From assembly GCA_000827265.1 (NCBI GenBank), contig KN834777.1, positions 45,611-75,349 of the forward strand: a stretch of 29,739 bases of DNA, in the 5' to 3' direction. Shown here piece by piece: positions 1 through 8,600 of this stretch (the first letter of the stretch is position 1; the number at the start of each line of letters is the position of its first letter). The DNA comes from Collybiopsis luxurians FD-317 M1 (taxonomy: Eukaryota > Basidiomycota > Agaricomycetes > Agaricales > Omphalotaceae). The notes below the pieces were generated by a model, which was given only the letters and a program-made list of their open reading frames with translations, was not told the origin of the DNA and ran no database searches. Made by a program: the position numbers and the translations under genes.

Positions 1-400
1 GAATAGCAGGGTTCTTGAGTTTCTTGCAACAGTAGGCTTGTTAAGGCCTTGTTTATAGACATTTTACATTTTCAAGAGTCTCGATTGCTCGAGTATTTTG
101 CAATTTCTGAGCTCAATTTTAATCCAAATAAGGAAATTTTTATATGAATATGGTCACAATAGTTATCTCTACAACTTTTGTTATGGGGTCGTACCTTGGT
201 AGAGTAAATTTCCTAATTAAGAAATTTTTGCCGACACCTAAAAATTGCTGATTTTTTTTTTCCCACTTTGGAAGGCTGTTTCGGTGCCCGGGCTTAAACT
301 ACTATTAAACCGGCCTGACTATAGCTTATAGCATACTTTTGCAAAAGGTACTTGTATAACTATAGTATACTTTTATAAAAGTACTACAACATCGGCTGTA
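1..400. other. Left flank of the array, no gene recognised
   Basis: This stretch is AT-rich and shows no convincing coding signal. It does not match the sequence that precedes the Sec14 copies in the other units, so the left boundary of the tandem array probably lies near 390-420. Two adjacent related near-palindromes sit at about 325-390. The second contains the perfect 16-bp palindrome TACTTTTATAAAAGTA. Its origin (decayed repeat or unique flank) cannot be decided by eye. Confidence 0.4.
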
Positions 401-552
401 AATGTGTAGCTGTCTTACTGTATATTGAGCCTGGATTTGGGGTGAAGTGTTTGAATGAGGATGAGAGGGATGAGAAAGCTTCGATGGAGTGAACACCGGC
501 AGTTGAGGACCTGGTGTTCCGGCCTGGGTGAGTCATCACCGCTGCACTGGTT

Positions 553-945
553 TTTTCACGCTTCAAGTTTAACCTTTGCCACATCCTAGTCATACCCAGC
601 ATTCCTTGTATTCGCTCTTTTATTGGATACAGTGCCTATATATATTCCCATTATTTTCCTCCAGCCAATGTCCCCCCACCAAATTGCCGAGAACATCCAA
701 TTCAGAAGCACCAGCATAATCACTGACACGAACAACGGGGCGCCAGGGCCTTTTGCATGCTTTAACCTTTGACCACCTCCTCCTTGCCATTTCTGCATCT
801 TAATCATGCCCGGAATCACCTACATTCACTCATTTTATTGCATTAAAACCTGTAGATTTTACCTATATATCCTCCTTAACCAAAACCCTTCCACTATTTG
901 TTGCGAATGTCCAATTTAGAAGAAACAGCACAGGCTCGCGCCAGC
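553..945 (+). repeat. ~200-bp tandem duplication of the Sec14 promoter/start region (unit 1)
   Basis: The segment upstream of the Sec14 start is present twice in tandem. Each half runs from a TTTAACCTTTG block through a TTTTATTG-type block and a pyrimidine-rich stretch to the start of the reading frame. In the upstream half the start-codon site reads ACATCCAATTCAGAAGCACC. In the downstream half it reads ATGTCCAATTTAGAAG, at 907. The upstream half therefore looks like a decayed first exon with its ATG lost. Confidence 0.6.
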
Positions 946-1325
946 GCAGTGCCACAGGGGGTCACCAACCCAAACTACAAGCAGTTACCTGGTTGTCTCA
1001 GTAATTTGATGATTCCACAGCAGCGTGTGCTGGATAAGTTCAAGAAAGAGCTCCAGGACGAGGGGTTTCTGGCGAGGAAAGAATGAATGATGCCACACTT
1101 TTACAGTTCATTTCTTTTGCTCCTATTTTTTTTTTTTGACTCAGTACCCTGAGCTCCTTCTGTGCATTAGATTTCTCAGAGCATGAAAATCTGACATGGC
1201 CTTAGCAAAGGCAATGATAATCAATTGCAAAAAGATTAGGAAAGAATTTAAAGTTGATGATATTGTAAAATACATCTTTCTGTACTTTTTTGAAGTACAC
1301 CACCTGATCAAGTTCATAGTTTCTT
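907..1325 (+). pseudogene. SEC14: Sec14-like protein, copy A, truncated pseudogene
   Basis: Sec14 proteins exchange phosphatidylinositol and phosphatidylcholine between membranes. This copy keeps only the N-terminal helical (CRAL-TRIO N) region. The ATG at 907 opens a frame matching the better copies, up to a 1-nt deletion in the run around 1068-1072. That shifts the frame, and translation ends at 1084-1086. Downstream the homology continues: exon 2 from 1171 has TGA where the sensible codon is CGA, and the next donor is GT to AT (1270-1271). Homology stops near 1320, where the sequence passes directly into the 3' flank of the DUF6535-ankyrin gene, so about 60% of Sec14 and the usual spacer are deleted. 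It is non-functional as a lipid-transfer protein. Confidence 0.75.
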
Positions 1326-1527
1326 CAATAGAAAATACTGCATAATTTCTTCTTCAGTCATGTCAAATATGATACACAAAATCAAGGCATATATTTAGGA
1401 AGTAATTGCATAGTAAATATGATCTGCATAAACTGAGGTAACTGGATACTGTAAAGCAAACTAGTGCTGAACATGAGATGGAAGGGTGGGAGCTGCTGTA
1501 AGACAATTACAGCCCACAGATTCAGAA
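1326..1527. other. 3' flank of DUF6535-ankyrin copy 1, fused to Sec14 remnant
   Basis: Short convergent spacer that aligns with the last part of the roughly 520-650 bp spacers of units 2-4. The AATAAA (minus strand) found at the matching place in the other units is not conserved here. The rest of the spacer was removed by the Sec14 deletion. Confidence 0.6.
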
Positions 1528-1743
1528 TTAGTCTCGAGCTCCATGATCCCTTAAGTACTGTGCAATATCCTTCTCCTTCTCAGCAAGAGCAGCTTTCAAT
1601 GCTGTTCTATATGCCCCTCCTTGAATATTGACATCTGCACCTTTCTCTACTAGGAATTTGACAATATCCAGGTTTCTGGCAAAAGCAGCTGCTTGGAGTA
1701 CTGTTCCAAGATACCCTCCTTGCATATTGACATCTGCACCATT
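1528..1743 (-). pseudogene. Untranslated C-terminal end of DUF6535-ankyrin copy 1
   Basis: An open stretch in frame with the gene upstream, separated from it by one stop codon. It encodes the remainder of an ankyrin repeat and the two final repeats seen in the paralogs, ending at the same family terminus (DHGARD here, DHGAQ-x elsewhere). It has not yet accumulated further stops, so the nonsense mutation looks recent. Confidence 0.75.
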
Positions 1744-4638
1744 TTATACTAGGAATTGAACCATGTCCAGGTATTCCCGATGGGCTGCTGCTTGCAGTGC
1801 AGTGCCATAATCCCCCCCTTGGAGATTAACATCTGCCTTATTTTCCACTAAGAATTTCACAATATCCAGGTGCCCATAATGAGTCGCTGCTTGTAGTGCA
1901 GTGTTGAAAAATCCTGCCTGTTTACTGACATCTGCCCCATGTTCTACAAACAACTTCACAATATCTAGACTCCAATGGGCTGCAGCCTGCAATGGAGTAC
2001 CATGTGGTTCTCCTGTTGCATTGACATCTACACCTTTGGTCAACAAAAATTGAACAACATCCAGTTTACCTCTATGTGCTGTGCATTGGAGTGACCTTTG
2101 ACATTCCTCAGTTGAATCAATATCAGAGTCAATGGTATTTTCAAGTAAGAATTTAACCAGGTCTAAATTGCCTTCTGCTGCAGCAGCCTCAGTTGCACTT
2201 GCATAAGATCTGCCATCATACTTCTTTTTTGTTGCTCCATATTTGACGAAAATTGTAGCAGTATCCAAATGGCCAGATTTGGAGGCCTTATATAGTGCAT
2301 CAGAATACCAATCAAGTGCCTTGGGGAATTTAGACTTGTGTTCTTCTATTATCTCAATGACTTTGGTCAATGCAACTTCATTGCCATCTGTGGTAGCTTT
2401 CCGCAAGGATGTCTTAATCATCTCCTTATTAAATTCTGGCCAGTCTCTAGTATCATCATTGACATGAATCCATTTGGAAACAACAGAAGGCCAGATTGTG
2501 GAATTATGGCCATCATGACCCCTAATTTCTACTAGAGCATCACACATTGTTTGGAACAGCATAGTTATATGCTCAGATTCAAGCTTGGGTTTCAGTGCAT
2601 GGAGTAAGTGTTGACAGTGCCAAATACTTGGAGCAGTAAAAATCCCATGCAGGGCCTGAGAAACTATCTCTTGAATGGATGAATTTGACTGTAAAGTACA
2701 CAACCAAGCAATAATATCAATGGCCATCATATCAAGTCTTGTAATCCATATATTACTACTTTTAAATCTAAGCATTTTATGCTCAGCATCTTTCAAAGAT
2801 CCCGGAAGAGCATCTGAATTAAAAAATAACCTTTTCAATGCCTTGTATGGATGCATTATGTAATTTACTGGTTTGAAAAGCAGTGGTATCCTGTAAGGGC
2901 ATTCCAACCAAATTGGTGTTAGGAAAATGTTCCCCAAGTACATTGAAAATGCAAGGATTGTAACTGTGACTACAATCCAACAGAGTGACTGGTGCAGCTC
3001 AGATACATATAAAGACAGACCAACAAAGAAAAGTGTTAAAGATGCATGGAAAATAAGAGGTAAGATTCCAATGATCTCTGGAACTTTCCATTTCTCAAGT
3101 CCTGAAAATCTAAACTGCCTAATAACTGCTCTTTCTTTGGCATTTCCAGATGAAATGGAACTATAAGCTTGAAGCCACTGCTTCACCAGTACAGATAGAA
3201 GTGCAGTGGCAAGTGACAAAGAGAGACTTGCAAAGAACAATACATTTATCCACTGGTCATTTTTGTTTGGAATGACATTGCTTAGATCAACTGATGAAGA
3301 TGGGATAGCCTTAATCTCGGTTACATTTCCTGCTGCTCTGAGCAATCTGATCTGCTCTAAAAGCAAGGTGGCAGTGATTTGAGAGTAGTCAGGCTGTAGA
3401 GAATTCACAGTGGCAACAACAAATGTGGTCACAACTGCAGAGAAAAGTGCAGCCTGTGATTTTACTGTTGTGACACTGGTACTTATATCATTTTCTCACC
3501 CCTATTTTTCACTTTCTTCACACTCTTGTTCACATGATCGCATTTATGACACACCATCATTCCATTCTGATATTCCGATACTTCTTTGACACTTCACACT
3601 TCCATCTTTCTTCCACATGATTCCACTGCCCCTCTTTCTATTCACTTTATCATCTTCTTGCTTCTCACTGAGACAGTTCCTAATCCTTACTATTATGATT
3701 CCTAATCCCTTTCTTGCACCATCACCCCTTTTATTGTTCTTTCATGTACAACTGCATGTATCTTCACTTTCTTCTTCTCATGCTGTCACTTTTATTGTTC
3801 TTTCCTTTCTATTCTCCAACTCATATAAATAGGACTGTAGATAGCCCCTAGTTCCCCATCTCGACCTCTTGGTCTTTGGGGACTAGGTATGTGTTGTATC
3901 TCCGCTCACACTCAATATTGACTTGGTCTTTGGGGACTAGTTTGATATCCTTTGATCATTGTGATTGGCCCTCTGAGCTATCAGTGTCATTGAGATCCCT
4001 TATTCTTTTCTATTGTGCTTGAGCTCGCATCACTGCTTGTGCTTGATGCTCGCTCTGTGCTAGTGTCTGTGCTTCATACCTGTGCCACTGCCTCATCTCT
4101 TGTCTCTGTGACATTTACCAAGGGATATTTAGTCCATGTTATTGATGTTCACTGAATACTCACAAATTTTAGGAGGGAGTCAATGGTATCTTTGAAACCT
4201 CTCAACATTTCATCATCATAATTTTCGGCCTCACCAAGATAGACCTTCCAGACCTGGGCATTTTCCTTGAACTCTTCACCAAAAGGATCTGGGGCATATT
4301 TTTCTGTATAGTTGTATGTCCGAGCTCCTGCATCCAGTTGGTCAAATGGTCAATAATCACCAGTGGAATATGAAATCCTTACCAGTATATGGTGATTGAT
4401 ATGGTGATTGATATGGAGGAATTCCAAAGAAGCGGGCTCCCTCATTATCCTTCTTGTTTCCAGGTAAAGGTAGTGAAGCATGGTTTGGGATCGCTCTATC
4501 TTGTGGAGTTTCCTCACTGACTGGATCTTGGAAAGTGTCCATGTGGACACTTTTCATGTCCACAGAAACATGATTTCCTTGCAGCAGGGGCTCATCTCTG
4601 CTGATGTCTTTGTGAGGGGCTTGTTCCTGGTTGAACAT
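1744..4638 (-). CDS. DUF6535-ankyrin membrane protein, copy 1 (C-terminally truncated)
   Basis: Three exons: 4383-4638, 4164-4327 and 1744-3453. Introns are 55 bp and 710 bp, the second enlarged by a solo LTR. The 709-residue product has a polar N-terminus rich in Asn, Pro and Tyr, then a DUF6535 domain with four hydrophobic helices, the first split by intron 2. A linker with the motif AWLCTLQSNSS follows, then five complete ankyrin repeats and part of a sixth. The stop at 1744-1746 is TAA where paralogs have GAA within the repeat phrase LVENGA, so 72 residues are lost. DUF6535 has no established function, though its helices imply membrane anchoring. Ankyrin repeats usually bind proteins. The shortened product may still be made. 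Confidence 0.75.
3466..4113 (+). mobile_element. Solo LTR in intron 2 of DUF6535-ankyrin copy 1
   Basis: A 648-bp insertion bounded by TGTTGTGACA and TCTCTGTGACA (TG..CA ends) and flanked by the perfect 5-bp duplication TTTAC at 3461-3465 and 4114-4118. Paralogous introns in copies 2 and 3 lack it and have a single short sequence there. A TATAAATAG box near 3824-3833 followed by a CTAGTTCCCC stretch suggests an LTR promoter and start region on the + strand, antisense to the host gene. No internal retrotransposon genes are present. A Copia-type LTR is likely but not proven. Confidence 0.85.
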
Positions 4639-4684
4639 AGTGAGGTAATAGTTGGGATAGGAAAAGTTAAATGTTCAATGGGAA

Positions 4685-4691
4685 CTTTATA
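4685..4691 (-). promoter_or_regulatory. TATA box of DUF6535-ankyrin copy 1
   Basis: TATAAAG on the minus strand, about 50 bp upstream of the start codon, within a segment (ATATAAAGTTCCCATTGAACAT) kept almost unchanged upstream of copies 2 and 3. Conservation at the same spacing supports a core promoter. Confidence 0.55.
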
Positions 4692-4773
4692 TAATGCTGA
4701 AGTTGCCTCGTGGATTTCCGCTGTCAGTCGTCCTGTCAGTATGTATTGCTGTCAAAATTGCTGTCAACATTGA

Positions 4774-5301
4774 TCTAACAACGCATATTTCTCATGTCCG
4801 TTTACCCTCAACACTGTTGAAACTGGGGATCTTGCTTGGGTTTCTACCGGCGGCGGCTGAGCTGGAAAGCGGGATAAGGGTATGGAGATAGTAAATACCT
4901 AGCTGACATTTACAGACACCGCTAGTTGCCAGAAATTAAAATCATGAGGACTGACATTGATCAATTATCACACTGCCACAGGGGACTAGAAGCTCCCTCA
5001 TTATCCAGGAATGGTTACTGCCTGTCTACATTGAAATTGAATAGCATTCATAGTAATTGATCCTTATTGATGATCATGACTGTATCTGGTGCATACCAAA
5101 CAATAAATAGAGTGAAATTACAAGCATTAATATCAGAGAACATGGTACTATGTAGTTGACAGTCGTTACTTCAGTATTACCTGGACATTGAATGTATCAA
5201 GAAAGGATGATTTATTGAGGGTAATTGTAGGAATAACAAGATCCTCAGGCAATTTTTGGCTTGAATCAGCGTGGTTAGTTGAAGTCGCAGATTAGAGGAA
5301 C
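4774..5301. other. Intergenic, homologous to 14420-14843
   Basis: No gene is evident. The region aligns with the corresponding part of unit 2 except for about 75 bp near 5000-5080 that unit 2 lacks. It contains the upstream region shared by the small spliced ORF of units 1 and 2. Confidence 0.4.
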
Positions 5302-5511
5302 ATGAGCGAAATAGATATACTACATTTTGACCAAGCTGGCCTAGTAGGCGGTAAGTAAGATTTCAAATCTTTTTCAAGACCCAATTTAGTATTATGTTGA
5401 GTGATAGATCTGGGGCAGTCGCAGTATAAGATAGTTGATGTCAGTGTTCTCCATAATCTTTTTGTTTGTGTCACCAGTGTCAAGATGGACAGTGAATATT
5501 CAATAGATTGA
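5302..5511 (+). pseudogene. Small spliced ORF, copy 1, stopped early
   Basis: Homolog of the 70-codon two-exon ORF in unit 2. Exon 1 (5302-5350) begins MSEIDILHFDQAG and ends at a GTAAGT donor. An acceptor before 5435 restores the frame. The second exon then meets TGA at 5509-5511, where unit 2 has CGA. The protein family is not recognised. It may never have been a real gene, but both copies share the same start, donor and frame. Confidence 0.3.
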
Positions 5512-5652
5512 CAAGCAGCACTAGGAACTGAGAGCCAAGAAACTCACTGCCAGGGACAGTTCAAGGAATATGCTGTCGTGATAAATATTAATGTCTAAGA
5601 ACTGTGAAGACCTCCGCAAGTGATCTATATACATGATTTGCATGGAGTTGGC

Positions 5653-5794
5653 TTGACAATGAATGGTATCTTTGTCAATTCTTGATTTTATGAGGCAAGT
5701 CAGTAAAAGGGTGAACGGGGATTAAAGGAAAGCTCGGAAGGTTGAGTTGACACTGAATGGTATCTTTATCAAGTCTGGATTTTAGGAGGCAAGT
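5653..5794. repeat. 48-bp direct repeat at 94-bp spacing
   Basis: Two copies (about 5653-5700 and 5747-5794) of TTGACA..TGAATGGTATCTTT followed by a GATTTTA.GAGGCAAGT block. The same pair exists in unit 2 at about 15186-15233 and 15280-15327, so the local duplication predates the unit duplication. Confidence 0.6.
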
Positions 5795-6242
5795 TGTCGA
5801 GGAAAAGCACTAGAAGCACTAACAAGGACTCAAGGAAGTCTGATGAAATGGAGTAGTAAAAAGAGTGCAGCACGTTTGCAGTGCATAGTTGAGAGGATTG
5901 GTGCTGAAGGACCCAGTGTTCCAGCCCAGGTGACATCAGTCTTTTTATGCATTCACTTTTTCTCATTTCACCACCATTTGCTCCTTAGTAAACCAGTAAA
6001 CCTGTACACACTGTATTCACTCTCTACTTTCATTTCCAACAAAAAATGGTTTTTAATCCAATGTTTGGTCAATTACCCACTTAACTCACAAGACATTCAA
6101 ATGTTCAGATATTGACGCCTTGGTTTTCTGGCAAACTGTTCAACGGACCAGAACGCTCATTCGCAGACTAGATCCGGTAAGTTGGAATCAAGCCATCTTC
6201 AAGCCAAAGCTGAAAGCTTATTCTCAATCAGTCTTTGGACAG

Positions 6243-7527
6243 ATACTTCCTTTTGGATGACGCACTCTCCCATCAAGCTCAAAGGTACTCCAATACCAAA
6301 TTCCTCCAATGTCATGCTGCAGCACTCAGATTCGCATCCACCTCCAACTGAAGCCTGCCTCAAGTATAAAACAGCCTTCAAGATCAATACAAGATGATGA
6401 TGAGGACGATTTGTTCAATGACAAAGATTTCTGGGACAATGACAACAAGGACTGGTACGAGGAAGACAACATCAATCTTGACATGCTTCCCACCATGCTT
6501 GTATACCATGACGGCAAGCTTGTTTATGATTGGGTCAGGGTAGATGGGGAAGCTGAGAAAGCGCTAAAGACCCCATGATTTTCCGCATCATGTGAAAGCA
6601 CCTGTCAACGTTTAATTGACGGAAAATCAGTCCAAGTCCCTTCACTGTCATCTTGCGGGTCTTCTGGGACCCCAGGGCTCTACCACTAAGGCATAAAAAT
6701 TATTTACAGATATTTTTTGTAATATAACATCGCAGAATAACAAGTTTTGTACAGATCTATCAATAATAGCATTAGGAAATAACACAACAATTACGCTCCT
6801 GAGAATTGGCTGGTCTATGGATTGGTTCCTCGACACTTATCTGATATCCCATTGCATTTTTAATTCTTCGAGTCCCAGTTTTATCACCTGCTTGGGCCCA
6901 TGTTGTATCTCCAGTTCTTGCACTGCCTTCATACCAGTGGACATCAGATACAAGGTCACTTACATCATGTCCAAGATTTTGGTCCTTTATACTTTTGAGC
7001 CAAATTGGGTTCCGATGTCGAGCTTGTTCTCGCACAATTTTAGCAGCTTGTTCAAACTCCTGTGCTCTCTAGAGTGCTCACTCTGTTTGTTCATCTAATA
7101 TCTAGCAGAAAACTGGACTTCAGTAGGGATTAAATGAAAAGTATCCGCTCAGCAACATTGTAGTCACTTTCAATTGGGCAGCGGGACTGGTGACACTGGC
7201 TATATCTGCCAAAGGTACTTCTTCAGCACAGAGCATTTTACCTCACCTCGTCTCATAATCCACTGGTATGTATTCAGTTATACATGAAATTTGGGGTTTT
7301 ACTACTTTATATTACAATGAGTATCTGTAGATAGTTTTTATACCTTAGTGGTAGAGCCCTGGGGTCGCAGAAGGCCTGCAAGGCAACAGTGAAGGGACTT
7401 GAACTGATGTTTTCCATCAATTAAGTGCTGACAGGTGCTTTCATGTGATGTGGAAAATCATTGGGTCTTTAGTGCTTTCTGGGAAGCTGGAGGGGCTGGC
7501 ATTGAGGAGCTGCAAGAGTTTGGCTAA
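6243..7527 (+). pseudogene. Phosducin-like (thioredoxin-fold) relic, copy 1, split by a transposon
   Basis: Relic of the C-terminal part of a phosducin-like protein, a thioredoxin-fold cofactor of G-protein beta subunit or tubulin folding. After an intron acceptor at 6241-6242, the frame gives LLDDALSHQAQRYSNTKFL and then stops at AAC TGA. The next frame continues with an acidic stretch and the phosducin-like phrase LDMLPTMLVYHDGKLV then DWVRVDGEAE. A Mutator-like element interrupts it at 6555/6556. Coding homology resumes after 7480 with GIEELQEFG and a TAA at 7525-7527, the natural end. The family call rests on the motif D-MLPT-LVY-DG-LV--WVRVDWEAG and is moderately sure. Confidence 0.6.
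6556..7480. mobile_element. Mutator-like non-autonomous DNA transposon with long TIRs
   Basis: A 925-bp insertion in the phosducin relic, flanked by the perfect 9-bp duplication GGGAAGCTG (6547-6555 and 7481-7489). The ends are long imperfect inverted repeats, about 170 bp each (6556-6728 and 7306-7480), starting AGAAAGC[G/A]CTAAAGACC. Units 2 and 3 show the site without the element. A 9-bp target duplication with TIRs over 100 bp is the classic signature of Mutator-like elements. No transposase is seen, so it is non-autonomous. The interior holds a minus-strand open stretch (about 6772-7080; phrases such as REQARHRNPIWLKSIKDQN) that looks coding but is unrecognised. It could be captured host DNA or a transposon remnant. 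Confidence 0.85.
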
Positions 7528-7623
7528 TGTTACAAAATGTGTATTATTACCCTATCTCTTCACTTTTTTTACTCATATATGGTCTAGAGTTGAGACAAGA
7601 TCAGAACTGGGGTGCCCCCCACC

Positions 7624-8600
7624 ATGACTTCTGACAATGTTCTGGCCTTCCTCTTCGACTGCTCAAAATATGTCAAGAATCAACTGCTCCATGGTAATCT
7701 TTTGGAACTGCTATTCTTTGCTGTACTTGCATTTCTCTATCTCACACCTATGTGCACTGCTGTTCTGACTGTTGTTGTGTTTCCAGACCTTCAAATGTTC
7801 CATCAACAGCACGGCCATTATCCTCAAACCAAAGTTCAACCTACACAATGTGGGAATACACAAATTTGAGGTAGCAAAAAAGCTTCAAGTGAAAATTAGG
7901 CTTATATCCGTAGTCATGAGTACTAGTCAAATTATCTCTTGCCGGCATTGGTTCTCAATGTCAACTCTCCAGTTCTATCACAAGAAAGACAGAAGTTTCA
8001 AGGAGTAACATTTTGTATAGCTTGTTGAGTAGTGGTCCATAGTGCTTGCTTTGACATTACCTTTCTTGTAAGTATCCTTTCGATGTTTCATTCTCGATCG
8101 TATGCAGTACAGATAGGCCAACAGGCTATTACTTATTCCAAGGCTATTCCTTATTCCATTTCCACTTATATACGTAGTAGAGTTACGACGACACCTCAGT
8201 CTTACTTTTGACCAAGTTCTTACGCTCACATATCCGTAGATATATTTTGTTCTACATAGCTGAATGGTCAAGTGGATTGAGAAAACCCCAGTGAACTGGA
8301 GGGTAAAAGCTTTTCAACAACAGTCCATCATTACCGAATGTCTATTTAGCCACTGATCAATTTTTATCTAGGGAAATCTTTGGCGCTAAGGACAATGAAG
8401 GTGACAAACTGGCATCCAACTCTGACCTTGCGCTACTCCGCCAGCACATGGGCAGCTATGTCAACTTAGATGAAGAATTGGACCCGAATCCCAAAGACCC
8501 TCCAACCTCTTATCCAATGAATAAAGCAATCCAATTCTTCCTCATTCTCAGGAACATTGCGCTGTGAACAAACTGGTTCCTTCCACTCAGGACATTCAAA
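7624..8600 (+). pseudogene. Relic of unrecognised acidic multi-exon protein, copy 1
   Basis: Spliced-gene remnants on the same strand as the phosducin relic. A putative start exon at 7624 encodes MTSDNVLAFLFDCSKY. A later block encodes KKDRSFKE, and an acidic block (about 8371-8500) reads GAKDNEGDKLAS then DLALLRQHMGSYV. Units 2 and 3 carry the same blocks with GT..AG junctions that keep the frame (..PQPTGG to EIF/EIV..), so a real ancestral gene is likely. Here it is broken by indels and by a 234-bp solo LTR. I do not recognise the family; the acidic, Ser-rich composition gives no reliable function. Confidence 0.4.
8023..8256 (-). mobile_element. Short solo LTR (234 bp)
   Basis: Insertion absent from units 2 and 3, bounded by TGTTGAGTAG and TTGTTCTACA (TG..CA, TGT/ACA ends) and flanked by the perfect 5-bp duplication TAGCT (8018-8022 and 8257-8261). 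Read on the minus strand it begins TGTAGAACAAAATATATC and contains a GTATATAAGTGG TATA-like box, which suggests minus orientation. About 12 extra bases beside the left duplication are unexplained. No internal genes are present. Confidence 0.75.

Noticed and set aside
3617..3832. 71-codon hydrophobic plus-strand frame
   Set aside because: It lies inside the pyrimidine-rich part of the solo LTR; composition alone explains the Leu/Phe/Ser-rich translation.
4383..4460. PY-like WW-binding motif in the PPYQSPYQSPY segment of exon 1
   Set aside because: The canonical motif is PPxY; here the order is PPYQ or SPYQ, which does not fit in any of the three visible copies.
7978..8271. 97-codon minus-strand open frame
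   Set aside because: It coincides almost exactly with the 234-bp solo LTR and is not preserved outside it.
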